A model generated the notes under the pieces. The model did not search any database, was not told where the DNA came from, and saw nothing but the letters and a program-made list of their open reading frames with translations. DNA of 64,000 bases. Origin: CAVPFA01 sp963703655 (GTDB taxonomy: Bacteria > Actinomycetota > Acidimicrobiia > Acidimicrobiales > Bog-793). Positions 20,115-29,003 of this stretch are shown here, in pieces (position 1 is the stretch's first letter; each line of letters begins with the position of its first letter). Both the position numbers and the translations under genes were made by a program. The stretch spans positions 582,774 to 646,773 of the forward strand of contig CAVPFA010000006.1 in NCBI GenBank assembly GCA_963703655.1, read 5' to 3'.

Positions 20115-21602
20115 CTAGGCAACGGGCGCGGACACCTCGGATCGCGCGGGAGGTATCTCCGCCGGCACGCTGCTGTAGGACAGGATCCAGTAGGCGAGCG
20201 CCCCGACCACGAGCCCGAAGAGCCAGCTGAAGTCGGCTCCGTATGTCGCGCTCGAGAGCGGAGACGTGTAGTTCAGCGGATAGTAGAAGGCCGCGTCGAC
20301 CCACATCATCGCGGCGAGCATGCCCAAGGCGAGCGAGAGCAGTGCCTTCCAGTTCCAGCCGCCGTTGCGCCAATAGACCCCGCCGTGCTTGGTGGCCAGC
20401 GACAGCGGGTCGTAGCTCCTGCGGCGCAACAGGAAGTCGACCATGAGAATGCCGAACCACGGAGAGATCCAAACCACGATGTAATCAAGGAAACCCGACA
20501 GGTCCGTGTAGAAGTTCCCCTTGAAGATCACGAGCGCCGTCACCCCGCCGCAGACCACCGTGTCCACGAGCGTGCAGCCCCATCGCTTCAAGGGAATGCC
20601 AATGGCCTGCAGGGTCACGCCAGACGAGTACAGGTCCATGGTATTGATCGCGAACAGCTGCGGAATGGCGAGGATGAGGAAGGGCCAGAAGAACCAGCTG
20701 GCGAACGACGACGGCACTCCTGTCACCGCGGTGACCTTCGGGCTCACGAGATAGGCGGCCGCGCCGAGGAGCTCGAGGAGGACCGACGGAATGCCGGCTC
20801 CCAACGTTGAGGCCCAGAACGTTCTCGACTTTGGGGTCGACCGCGGCAAATAGCGTGAATAGTCGCTCGCGTTCTCGGTCCATCCGAGACCTCCTGCTGA
20901 GACGATCAGCACGAGGCCGGTCGTCCACAGCCACCACGACGAGTGTTGGTGCAGAAGGCTCGGGTGGGCGTGCGGGATGACCAGGATGGCCATGATGATG
21001 AAGACGGCGATGAAGACGACGGAAAGGTAGCGAAGGACCTTCGAGATCGTGGCATGGCCTAGGAACGGCACCAGGAATTGCACCGCGACCGCCAAGATGA
21101 TGACCGCGACCTTGGCACCTGTATCGAGCGTCGTGCCCTCCCTCGAGAACATCGCCTCGATGACAAGGACGATGAGAACTATGCCCTCGATCTCGAAGCC
21201 GACCTGGGTGACCCAGTTGAACAACGACGGCACCCGGTTGCCGTTGCGACCGAACGGTGCCCGGCTAACCATGAACTGGGTCGTGCCGGCCTCGGGGCCC
21301 ATGAGGCTTGCCAGGCCCAGGAAGCCGTAGACAAGGTTGCCGACAAGGATCGCGACGAGGGCCTGATAGAACGACAGCCCGAACGACACGATCAGCGCAC
21401 CGTAGACCAGGTACTCAACGTTCCAGATCGCTCCCGCCCAGAGCCAGAAAAGCCCGGCTGGCGTCATCGGCCTTTCCGTCTCGGGAATCAGGTCGATACC
21501 TCGCTCTTCGAGCTTGAAGGCCCCGTAACCCTCGGACGTCACCGTGCCGTCGATCTCCGTCGACGGGCTCGAAACGCTGGCCGTGCTGCCGATCCGCTCC
21601 AC
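20115..21602 (-). CDS. NCS1-family nucleobase permease
   Basis: Nucleobase:cation symporter-1 type permease (cytosine, purine, uracil, allantoin or hydantoin uptake). About twelve hydrophobic helices are visible; LFWLWAGAIWNVEYLVYG, the QFMVSRAPFGRNGNRVPS block and SAGGLGWTENASDYSRYLP are typical of the family. The start is set at the GTG at 21,602 because a strong GGGAGGA ribosome-binding site lies a few bases upstream. Longer in-frame starts add low-complexity sequence. The protein has 495 residues. It is the first gene of the minus-strand trio ending in the 8-oxoguanine-deaminase-like gene, and divergent from the PLP enzyme. It is the likely entry point of the purine island. Confidence 0.88.
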   Translation of the reverse strand: MERIGSTASVSSPSTEIDGTVTSEGYGAFKLEERGIDLIPETERPMTPAGLFWLWAGAIWNVEYLVYGALIVSFGLSFYQALVAILVGNLVYGFLGLASLMGPEAGTTQFMVSRAPFGRNGNRVPSLFNWVTQVGFEIEGIVLIVLVIEAMFSREGTTLDTGAKVAVIILAVAVQFLVPFLGHATISKVLRYLSVVFIAVFIIMAILVIPHAHPSLLHQHSSWWLWTTGLVLIVSAGGLGWTENASDYSRYLPRSTPKSRTFWASTLGAGIPSVLLELLGAAAYLVSPKVTAVTGVPSSFASWFFWPFLILAIPQLFAINTMDLYSSGVTLQAIGIPLKRWGCTLVDTVVCGGVTALVIFKGNFYTDLSGFLDYIVVWISPWFGILMVDFLLRRRSYDPLSLATKHGGVYWRNGGWNWKALLSLALGMLAAMMWVDAAFYYPLNYTSPLSSATYGADFSWLFGLVVGALAYWILSYSSVPAEIPPARSEVSAPVA

Positions 21603-21829
21603 TGGCCGTCCTCCCTCCCCAAGGCCAGACGCGCCACCGGTGTCACCGGGGCCCCCACGCGGCACAAGGCGATGGGTCAGTGCCGTGACACCCGAGGCTC
21701 TCCCCGACCGACGCGTCTCGCGGTAACTGCTGTTCGGCCGCAAGGTATCACACGGCTTCGGGCGAACGGAGGGACTGACGCGGGGGTCCTTCGTTTGCCG
21801 GAGCCGGCACAAGCGGAGAGAATCGCCCG

Positions 21830-23368
21830 ATGAACATCTACGGACTCGACGCGGAAGTTGTCGACGCCGGCGCCGTCGAGCGGACTGCGCAGCGCTTTCG
21901 CGAACAGGCCATCGCGTTGCCGACCTTCGCTCAGCTCACGAGCCCGTTCACCGCCCCGAGCGCGATGCACGAGCAGTTGAGCACCGTCGACAAGAACGCG
22001 GCCTCGCCGGCGAACCTCTGGCGGGTGCACTGGCACAACACGAGGGACGGGGCACTGGCCGAGGTGCCCGAGCACGTCGTGCTGACCCGTGAGCTGACCG
22101 GCGTCGACGCTCCGATCGTCGTCGCCCTCGGCGACCGCTTCCCGATGATCGGTGCCCACAAGGTGCTCGCCGCCTACGCCTGCCTTGCACCGAGGCTGGT
22201 GACCGGCACGTTCGATCCCACCCGCCACCGGGCGATCTGGCCTTCGACAGGGAACTACTGCCGTGGCGGAGTGGCGGTCTCACGAGTGATGGGCTGCCAC
22301 GGGGTCGCCGTGCTGCCCGAGGGGATGAGCCGGGAACGCTTCGACTGGCTGGAGCGCTGGGTCGTGGACGAGAGCGACATCGTCAGGACTCCGGGCACGG
22401 AGAGCAACGTGAAGGAGATTTACGACCGCTGCCGCGAGCTCGCGGAGGACCCGGACAACGTGATCTTGAACCAGTTCTGCGAGTTCGGCAACCACTTGGT
22501 TCACCGGCTCGCGACCGGGCGCGCGCTCGAGCGGATCGTCGAGCACCTTTCGGCCTCGCAGCCGGCCCTCAAGCCGCGGGCGTTCGTGTCGGCGACCGGA
22601 TCAGCCGGCACCATCGGCGCCGGGGACTACCTGAAGGAGCGCTTCGGATCGCTCACCGTCGCCGCCGAGGCGCTCGAGTGCCCGACCTTGTTGAACAACG
22701 GGTTCGGCGAGCACAACATCCAGGGGATCGGCGACAAGCACGTGCCACTCATCCACAACGTCATGGCAACCGACGTCGTCGTCGCAGTCTCGGACCGCGC
22801 GACCGACTCCCTGAACGTGCTCGCGAATACCGACGCCGGCCGAAGCTTCCTCGCGAGCCGCAGCGTGTCGCCCGAGACGATCGCGGCGATCTCGTCATTC
22901 GGGCTGTCGACCTGGTGCAACGTCTTGGCAGCGATCAAGCTCGCGAAGCGGCTCCACCTCGGGGACGAGGACCTCGTCGTCACGATCGCCACGGACGGAG
23001 CGGCGCTGTACGAGAGCGAGCTCCTAAAGGCGCTGCAGCGCGACTTCGAGGACGGCTTCACCGAGGTCGATGCGGCCCAGGTCTTCGGCGAGCATCTGCT
23101 CGGTGCCGCTGAGGACCACCTCCTCGAATGCGCAGACTCCGAGCGGAACCGGATCTTCAATCTCGGCTACTACACGTGGGTCGAGCAGCAGGGCGTGCCG
23201 CTCGAACAGTTCGAAGCCCGGCGCGAGCAGAGCTTCTGGCGCTCCCTGCTCGACCTCGTGCCGGTCTGGGACGAGCTCATCGCCGAGCTGAACGGGCGCT
23301 CGGGAGCGCTGCCTGAGGTCAGCCGGCCTCGGGCTCGGCGGCTCGCCGCGGCCCCCGGCGACCGATGA
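21830..23368 (+). CDS. fold-type-II PLP-dependent enzyme, uncharacterised
   Basis: Pyridoxal-phosphate enzyme of the tryptophan-synthase-beta/cysteine-synthase fold. The likely Schiff-base lysine is K111 in GAHKVLAAYACL. A phosphate-binding STGNYCRGG loop follows near residue 139, then MGCHGVAVLPEGMS, a VSATGSAGTIGAGDYLKERFG segment and a late TIATDGAALYESE block. At 512 residues it is longer than diaminopropionate ammonia-lyase (YgeX), which occupies an equivalent place in enterobacterial purine clusters, and it lacks that enzyme's lysine context. A beta-elimination or beta-substitution on an amino acid from ring breakdown is plausible. It is divergent from the permease, so the 227-base spacer probably holds shared control sites. 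Confidence 0.7.
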   Translation: MNIYGLDAEVVDAGAVERTAQRFREQAIALPTFAQLTSPFTAPSAMHEQLSTVDKNAASPANLWRVHWHNTRDGALAEVPEHVVLTRELTGVDAPIVVALGDRFPMIGAHKVLAAYACLAPRLVTGTFDPTRHRAIWPSTGNYCRGGVAVSRVMGCHGVAVLPEGMSRERFDWLERWVVDESDIVRTPGTESNVKEIYDRCRELAEDPDNVILNQFCEFGNHLVHRLATGRALERIVEHLSASQPALKPRAFVSATGSAGTIGAGDYLKERFGSLTVAAEALECPTLLNNGFGEHNIQGIGDKHVPLIHNVMATDVVVAVSDRATDSLNVLANTDAGRSFLASRSVSPETIAAISSFGLSTWCNVLAAIKLAKRLHLGDEDLVVTIATDGAALYESELLKALQRDFEDGFTEVDAAQVFGEHLLGAAEDHLLECADSERNRIFNLGYYTWVEQQGVPLEQFEARREQSFWRSLLDLVPVWDELIAELNGRSGALPEVSRPRARRLAAAPGDR

Positions 23369-23870
23369 CCTGTCGCATGGCGGACCGCAACCGGGAAACT
23401 CGCACCACCGTCAGCTCCACCTGAGGTTGCGTCCACGGCAACGGCACCCTCTCGCCCGGTTGGAAGAGGCGATGGCCGTCCACCCAGACGAGCCCCAGGT
23501 CCGCCAGGACGGCGACCTGGGCGGCTCTCGCGACTGCGCCCACGGTGGGCGGCGCGCTGTCTCTCAGCTCCTCGTAGCGGTGCACGCGGCGCGCAGGTCC
23601 CAGTCCCGGACCGGAGGCCCGACCAGGTCTTGGGCTCGGAGACGAGCCACTCAAATGTTCCTGCAACGAGCGCAGCCGCGGCAGCGCGACAAACACACGG
23701 TCGCCGAGCTCGGCCTCGACCGCCATGAGGTCTGAGTAGCTCAAGTCGCCGCTGCCGACTTGCTCGAAGCGTCCCCGTCCGGCCAAGTACCAGGGCCCGC
23801 CACCGCTCACCTGGAGGCGCCTTGGGAGGCTTCGACCCTCGACAAGCCCAGAAAGCCCGGGGACCACCAT
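23319..23870 (-). CDS. hypothetical protein
   Basis: Open frame of 183 codons with strong G/C preference at third positions and no stop, running antisense to the gap between the PLP enzyme and the DUF3048 gene. It overlaps the PLP gene tail-to-tail by 50 bases. The product is basic, without membrane helices or a signal peptide. A SYSDLMAVEAELGDRVF segment and a DLGLVWVDGHRLFQPGERV segment look like folded-domain sequence rather than shadow translation. I do not recognise a family. The ATG at 23,870 is preferred because the upstream codons lie in poor sequence. It may be a chance frame. Confidence 0.42.
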   Translation of the reverse strand: MVVPGLSGLVEGRSLPRRLQVSGGGPWYLAGRGRFEQVGSGDLSYSDLMAVEAELGDRVFVALPRLRSLQEHLSGSSPSPRPGRASGPGLGPARRVHRYEELRDSAPPTVGAVARAAQVAVLADLGLVWVDGHRLFQPGERVPLPWTQPQVELTVVRVSRLRSAMRQVIGRRGPRRAAEPEAG

Positions 23871-23956
23871 CCAATGATGGCATCGACAGTCGCCCTCGGA
23901 GTCGCAGGCATCCCCCACCACGTCCGCGTCGTCAGGTACTTTCGGTCGGTGAGCCG

Positions 23957-25159
23957 ATGCCTGAGCGACCCACCAACGAGCAAACGATGAGCCAGCAGCC
24001 TCCCCAGCACCACCGACCTCGCCAGGCAGGCGGCCGTCGGTCCGGCGTCCAGCGTTGGCTCGGGGGACTTGGTCGCGGACAGCGCACCGGCCTGATTGCC
24101 GGATCGACGCTGGTCGTCGCGCTCGTGGGCGTCATCATCGCCGCCGTCCTGTCGGGCGGTACCACCAAGGGCGGGGTGCACCCGCCCTCGACGCCAACGA
24201 CCACCACGACTCCGCCGCCTCCCGCAGCCAAGCCGAGGACCTGCCCGCTAACCGGCCAGCCGGCTCCCGGCGGCAAGGTGCCGCAACGGCCGGCGCTCGC
24301 GGTGAAGATCGGCAACGACCCCGCGTCGCGTCCGCAGAGCGGCCTCGACCAAGCCGACATCGTCTACGAGGAGATGGCCGAGGGCGGGATCACGCGGTAC
24401 ATGGCCGTCTTCCAGTGCCAGAACGCTCCGCTGATCGGCCCCACCCGGTCGGTGCGCTGGGACGACTGGAACATCCTCGAGGCGTACCGACACTCGATCC
24501 TCGCCTACAGCGGAGGCATCCAGCCGTGGATGACGCAAGCCGCGTCCCTCCCGTGGATCTACAACGCCAACGGCAGCATCGAGCCCACCGCCAATGCCTT
24601 CTACCGCTACAACAGCTCGGTCCTGCCGGCGAGCCAGGGTGCCCCGTACAACTACTACTCCTCGTCCTCTCAGCTCTGGGGACTGTTTCACAAGGACTCG
24701 ACCCCCCCGCCGGCGATCTTCCGATTTTCGAAGGCAATCCCCGCGGGCTCGGCGCCAGTGGCGTCCGCGACGATCGACTTCTCCGGAGCCTCCGACGTCG
24801 TCTGGCAGTGGAGCGGGACGACCCGGCAATGGCTGCGTTTTTACGGGACCCAGCCGGACAACGATCCCGGAGGGCACCAGTTCCACGCCACGAACATCGT
24901 CATCCAGGTCGTCAAGACCCAGCCGGGTCCCTACAACGAGAGCTACGGGTACAGTCCCGACGTCGAGAGCCTCACGACCGGCACTGGCACGGTCTACGTG
25001 CTGCGCGGCGGCTACCGCGAGAAGGGCATCTGGAGCCGGCCGGGTGGCGCCGACATCACGAAGTTCTCGTTCCCCAACGGCCGGCCGATCTCTCTTCAGC
25101 CCGGTCGGACTTGGTACGAGGTCGTGCCTAATTACGTCCCGGTCAGCTTCACGAGCTGA
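23957..25159 (+). CDS. DUF3048-domain membrane-anchored protein (YerB-like)
   Basis: Protein of the YerB/DUF3048 family, of unknown biochemical role, found on the outside of Gram-positive cells. An N-terminal cytoplasmic basic stretch is followed by one membrane helix (GLIAGSTLVVALVGVIIAAVL, residues about 47-67) and a threonine/proline linker. The conserved domain begins at CPLTGQPAP. Family blocks include ALAVKIGNDPASRPQSGL, ADIVYEEMAEGGITR, PLIGPTRSVRW and the C-terminal GRTWYEVVP. A second ATG at 23,987 would also keep the helix. It is followed by the cobalamin riboswitch but is not part of that unit. Confidence 0.85.
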   Translation: MPERPTNEQTMSQQPPQHHRPRQAGGRRSGVQRWLGGLGRGQRTGLIAGSTLVVALVGVIIAAVLSGGTTKGGVHPPSTPTTTTTPPPPAAKPRTCPLTGQPAPGGKVPQRPALAVKIGNDPASRPQSGLDQADIVYEEMAEGGITRYMAVFQCQNAPLIGPTRSVRWDDWNILEAYRHSILAYSGGIQPWMTQAASLPWIYNANGSIEPTANAFYRYNSSVLPASQGAPYNYYSSSSQLWGLFHKDSTPPPAIFRFSKAIPAGSAPVASATIDFSGASDVVWQWSGTTRQWLRFYGTQPDNDPGGHQFHATNIVIQVVKTQPGPYNESYGYSPDVESLTTGTGTVYVLRGGYREKGIWSRPGGADITKFSFPNGRPISLQPGRTWYEVVPNYVPVSFTS

Positions 25160-25194
25160 ATAGCAGGGCGTGGCCCGGAGCGGCCTCCTGCGCT

Positions 25195-25322
25195 AAGGTG
25201 CAAGCGTCCCGGTTCCCGTCGGGATGATGTAGGCCACAGCGAAGTCCGGTGCGATTCCGGCGCTGTCCCGCAACGGTGATGCCCTCCTCGAGGGACGAGT
25301 CCGGTCGCCTTGGTTGCATCGA
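25195..25322 (+). ncRNA. cobalamin riboswitch (AdoCbl element)
   Basis: Leader RNA that senses adenosylcobalamin and turns off the downstream transporter genes. The conserved core is at 25,248-25,279: GGTGCGATTCCGGCGCTG then TCCCGCAACGGTGA, nearly the consensus. The B12-box-like AGTCCGGTCGCC follows at about 25,299-25,310. Closing stem halves GGTGCAA (25,198-25,204) and TTGCATC (25,314-25,320) pair. It ends about 95 bases before the btuF start, leaving room for an expression platform that could mask the ribosome-binding site. Confidence 0.9.
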
Positions 25323-25416
25323 CGAATCCAGTCCTCGGAGGAAGGGCGGTTCGTTCGGCTCCCTCGGGTGTCGGACCGGGCGCACTTCGTCCTCCGCTAT
25401 CGATGGAGGATGAACC

Positions 25417-26397
25417 ATGAAGCATCTCGGGAGCCGCTTGCGGCTCGTCCTGTCTATCGTCACGCTAGGTGGCGCGGCTGCCTGCGGCTCTGCCACCTCG
25501 GCGGGCACCACCACCACGAAGCCGGCGTCGACCTCGACGTCAGTGCCCCTGGCGCATGCCTTCCCTGTCACGATCCACGCCCCGAACGGGAAGGTGGTAA
25601 TCGCGTCGCGACCGACGGCGATCTTGTCGCTCTCGCCCACCGCGACCGAGATGCTCTACGCCATCGGAGCGGGACCCCAGGTGAAGGCCGTCGACGAGTT
25701 CTCGGACTACCCGCCGAGCGCGCCCCGTACGAAGCTGTCGGGATTGGACCCGAACATCGAGGCGATAGTCGCCTATCGGCCCGACCTTGTGCTGGTCGCC
25801 GGGGACAGCTCCGGACTGACCGCCAAGCTGCACGGATTCGGCATCCCGGTCTTGTCGCTTCCCGCCGCCAACAAGCTGAGCGACGTCTACGCACAGCTCG
25901 CCCAGCTGGGCGAGGCGACCGGCCACCTCGCACAAGCGTTGTCGCTCGCCGCCCGCATGCGCACCCAGATCACCTCGATCGTCACCTCGACACCGCGGCC
26001 CGCCAAACCGCTCACCTACTACTACGAGCTCGACCCGACCTACTACTCGGTGACCTCGACTACCTTCGTGGGATCGCTGCTCGACCTGCTGGGCATGCGG
26101 AGCATCGCCGACGCGGCCGGCAACGCCAACGGCGGCTATCCGCAGCTCTCGTCCGAGTACATCATCAGAGCCGACCCCGACTTCGTCATCCTGGCCGACA
26201 CGGTCTGCTGCAACCAGGACGCCAGAACCGTCGCCGCCAGGCCCGGCTGGTCGGTGATCGAAGCGGTCAAGGCAGGTCAGATAGTCGGCTTGAACGATGA
26301 CATCGCCTCACGATGGGGGCCTCGCATCGTTGACCTCCTCAGGACGGTCGCGGCCGCCGTGAGGCGAAGCGAGCACAAGGCCCCGGTCGCGTCGTGA
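25417..26397 (+). CDS. btuF: cobalamin ABC transporter substrate-binding lipoprotein
   Basis: Extracellular solute-binding lipoprotein of the BtuF/FhuD class. The signal peptide ends in a lipobox with the acylated cysteine at residue 23 (GGAAACGS), then a threonine-rich linker. The binding domain starts with the RPTAILSLSPTATEMLYAIGAG strand-helix typical of BtuF, followed by a PRTKLSGLDPNIEAI block and a C-terminal helix. It lies directly behind a cobalamin riboswitch and overlaps btuC by four bases, so the ligand is almost certainly a corrinoid. It has 326 residues. Confidence 0.9.
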   Translation: MKHLGSRLRLVLSIVTLGGAAACGSATSAGTTTTKPASTSTSVPLAHAFPVTIHAPNGKVVIASRPTAILSLSPTATEMLYAIGAGPQVKAVDEFSDYPPSAPRTKLSGLDPNIEAIVAYRPDLVLVAGDSSGLTAKLHGFGIPVLSLPAANKLSDVYAQLAQLGEATGHLAQALSLAARMRTQITSIVTSTPRPAKPLTYYYELDPTYYSVTSTTFVGSLLDLLGMRSIADAAGNANGGYPQLSSEYIIRADPDFVILADTVCCNQDARTVAARPGWSVIEAVKAGQIVGLNDDIASRWGPRIVDLLRTVAAAVRRSEHKAPVAS

Positions 26398-27491
26398 CGA
26401 CGGTCGCGGACTCGGGCCTCGAGACGCCGGCCGCAGCGGCAGGCCAGGGGCCGGCGCCCGCCCTCGCCGGAGTCCGATCAGCGCGCCCGGCGATGCTCGT
26501 CGCGACCGCCGCGCTCGTGGGCGCGATCCTCGTGGGAGTGTCGGTCGGCCCCGCCGACCTCTCCCTCGGGACGGTGCTCCGAGCCCTCGTCGGCCGCCTG
26601 CCCTTCGTGCACCTGCATCCTGCGGTCAGCCAGATCGACAACGCGATCATCTGGCAGGTGCGCATGCCTCGCGTCGTGCTCGGCGGCATGGTCGGAGCCA
26701 TGCTGGCGGGAGGAGGAGCGGCGTACCAGGGGTTGTTTCGCAACCCGCTCGCCGACCCCTACCTGCTCGGTGTCGCCGCGGGCAGCGGCCTTGGCGCGAC
26801 GATCGCGATTATCGGTGGCGCGAGCGTGCACCTACTGCTGCCCATCGCGGCATTCGTGGGCGCCGCCGGCGCCGTGGCCCTCACCTATCTGATCGGTTCG
26901 GGCGCGCACCGCGACACCTCCACGGGCACCATCGTGCTCGCCGGAGTGGCGGTTGCCGCTCTGCTGACAGCGGTACAGACCTACGTGCTGCAACAGCACA
27001 CGCAGTCGCTCCAGGACGTCTACTCCTGGATCCTCGGCCGGCTCAGCCTCGCGTCGTGGTCGGACGTCTGGCTCGTGCTTCCCTACGCGCTCGTGAGCGC
27101 GTCGGTGCTGACGGCGCACCGGCGCCTGCTCGACGTGCTGCGCGTGGGCGAGGAGGAGGCGGGCAGCCTTGGGCTGCATGCCGCCAGGGTCCGGCTCGTC
27201 GTCGTGGCTGCGGCGACGCTCGGGACCGCCGCCGCGGTCGCCGTGAGCGGTCTCATCGGGTTCATCGGGATCATCGTGCCGCATACCGTCCGGCTCGCCG
27301 CCGGGTCTAGCTACCGCGTCGTGCTCCCGGTCTCGATGATCGGCGGCGCAGCATTCCTCATACTGGCCGACGTCGTGGCCCGCACGGTCCAGGCGCCGGC
27401 GGAGGTTCCGATCGGCGTGGTCACGGCCTTCATCGGTGCTCCGTTCTTCCTTTTCGTCCTACGGTCGAACCGGGCACAGCGCAGCGTCTGA
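26394..27491 (+). CDS. btuC: cobalamin ABC transporter permease
   Basis: FecCD/BtuC-type permease with about ten membrane helices. Typical blocks are WQVRMPRVVLGGMVGAMLAGGGAAYQGLFRNPLADPYLLG and, near the C-terminus, the coupling helix with LGLHAARVRLVVV and GFIGIIVPHTVRL. The strong match to the BtuC pattern and position between btuF and the ATPase define its role in corrinoid import. It starts at a GTG overlapping the btuF stop and ends overlapping the ATG of btuD. The 365 residues include an alanine-rich N-terminal extension of about 25. Confidence 0.92.
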   Translation: MTTVADSGLETPAAAAGQGPAPALAGVRSARPAMLVATAALVGAILVGVSVGPADLSLGTVLRALVGRLPFVHLHPAVSQIDNAIIWQVRMPRVVLGGMVGAMLAGGGAAYQGLFRNPLADPYLLGVAAGSGLGATIAIIGGASVHLLLPIAAFVGAAGAVALTYLIGSGAHRDTSTGTIVLAGVAVAALLTAVQTYVLQQHTQSLQDVYSWILGRLSLASWSDVWLVLPYALVSASVLTAHRRLLDVLRVGEEEAGSLGLHAARVRLVVVAAATLGTAAAVAVSGLIGFIGIIVPHTVRLAAGSSYRVVLPVSMIGGAAFLILADVVARTVQAPAEVPIGVVTAFIGAPFFLFVLRSNRAQRSV

Positions 27492-28331
27492 TGATCGAGC
27501 TGAACGACCTCACGGTCCGGTACGGGTCGGTGCTCGCGATCGCGAACGCGTCCGAGCGAGTCGACCCCGGCGCGTGGGTCGGGCTGGTCGGGCCCAACGG
27601 AGCCGGGAAGACAACGCTGCTTCGCGCCGTCGCCGGCCTCGTCTCTCACGGTGGCGTCGTCAACCTCGACGGGCAGCCGACGTCGAGCTACTCCCAGCGC
27701 CGGCTCGCCCGCACCGTCGCCTTCGTTCCACAGCACCCCGTGCTGCCCGCTGACATGGAGGTCGCGGACTATGTCCTGCTCGGGCGCACGCCGCACCGCA
27801 GCTACTTCGGCCGCGAGACGCCGCGTGACCGTCGAGTCTGCGCCGAGCTGCTCGAGCGTCTCGACCTCGCCACGTGGTCGTCTCGCCGCCTGATCACGTT
27901 GTCCGGCGGCGAGGTTCAACGCCTCGTCCTCGCGCGCGCTCGCGCAGGAGGCCCCGGTGCTGCTGCTCGACGAGCCGACCAGCGCGCTCGACCTCGGCCG
28001 GCGGATAGAAGCCCTCGAGCTCGTCGACGAGCTGAGGGTCGAGCGTGGCCTCACCGTCATGAGCGCGATGCACGACCTCACGCTTGCGGGCCAATTCGCC
28101 GAGCGGCTGCTGCTGTTGACCCACGGGAGAATCGTTGCCGCCGGGTCACCTCGTGAGGTCCTCGAGGCGTCGCTGTTGGCGGAGCACTTCGGCGCTGACG
28201 TCCACGTCCTCGCGACGCCGGACGGTCAGATCGCCGTCGTTCCAGGTCGCCGCGGGGGGCCTCCGTCACGACCCCCTCTCGAAGACGGGGCCCAGGCGTC
28301 GTTGCGGCATCCGGCCGAGACAGCGCGGTAG
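27491..28331 (+). CDS. btuD: cobalamin ABC transporter ATPase, frameshifted
   Basis: Nucleotide-binding subunit of the corrinoid importer. Walker A is GPNGAGKTT near residue 36, the signature is LSGGEVQRL and Walker B is LLLDEPTSALD. The Walker B half is in another frame: coding shifts at about 27,931-27,945 inside an alternating CG run (CTCGCGCGCGCTCGCG). Restoring two bases there gives a continuous ALAQEAPVLLLDEP. The repeat context makes a sequencing or slippage indel likely. The restored 3' end overlaps the convergent cbiZ by about 100 bases, which is unusual, so the true stop may differ. Confidence 0.85.
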
Positions 28332-28930
28332 CCCGCTCGGGCGAGGCGCGCCCCCCACAGCGAACGCGGCCCGCAGAAGGCCGCCGCCATCTGATCGGGT
28401 GGACAGAGGATGCAGACCGCGTCGCTCGCCGTGCCAGTGCCGGACACACCGGCGTCGATGAGCGCCTGGCTCTTCGCCTCGGTCAGGGTCACGACGGCGT
28501 TCACGAGCGCCGCATCGGACAGTCGCGCGGGGACGAACGCGACGACGTTGATCGTGCCGGCCCGGCCGCATTCGCGATTGCCGTCGCCGGCTGCCGCCCA
28601 AGTCGGGTGCTCGATCCCGACGGTCGCATAGACCTGGACGCCTCCGTCGGTCCCCCTGCTCAGCTCGGCGACCGGCGCGGCCGTGAGCATCCCGACCCCG
28701 GTGCCGGACACGCCCGCGCCGGTGGCCAGCTCTCGGAGGTGTCGATCAGGGTCGTGCCGGGAGTAGTCGCCGGCCACCTGCGCGTTGAGGACCCAGGATC
28801 TCAAGCCGAGACCACCCCCCAAAGGCGCGGAGGAGACCGCGAGCATCGGTTCCACGAGGCGCCAGAGGACGAGGGGCAGCCCGAACGACCCGTCCGGCTG
28901 GAGCACCTCTGGCGAAACGGCCCTGTCCAA
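28226..28930 (-). CDS. cbiZ: adenosylcobinamide amidohydrolase
   Basis: CbiZ cleaves the aminopropanol side chain of adenosylcobinamide, allowing salvage or remodelling of corrinoids through adenosylcobyric acid. Family blocks are SSAPLGGGLGLRSWVLNAQV, GVGMLTAAPV, LTEAKSQALIDAGVSGTG, the TASDAVCILCP strand and FCGPRSLWGARLARA. It is 234 residues long and convergent with the riboswitch-controlled btuFCD unit, a common pairing of importer and salvage enzyme. The last 25 residues are basic and low-complexity and lie antisense to the end of btuD, so the C-terminus is less certain. Confidence 0.9.
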   Translation of the reverse strand: MDRAVSPEVLQPDGSFGLPLVLWRLVEPMLAVSSAPLGGGLGLRSWVLNAQVAGDYSRHDPDRHLRELATGAGVSGTGVGMLTAAPVAELSRGTDGGVQVYATVGIEHPTWAAAGDGNRECGRAGTINVVAFVPARLSDAALVNAVVTLTEAKSQALIDAGVSGTGTASDAVCILCPPDQMAAAFCGPRSLWGARLARAGYRAVSAGCRNDAWAPSSRGGRDGGPPRRPGTTAI

Positions 28931-29003
28931 TCCCGTTCAGGCCTCCTGGCGTGTCCGCGCTCGGCCCTCGGCTCTGGGCCGGCTCATCGGGTTGCGCGGC
29001 CGC

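Noticed and set aside
23427..23735. Plus-strand frame between the PLP enzyme and the DUF3048 gene
   Set aside because: Composition is that of a shadow of the minus-strand frame, with arginine-rich sequence and no motif.
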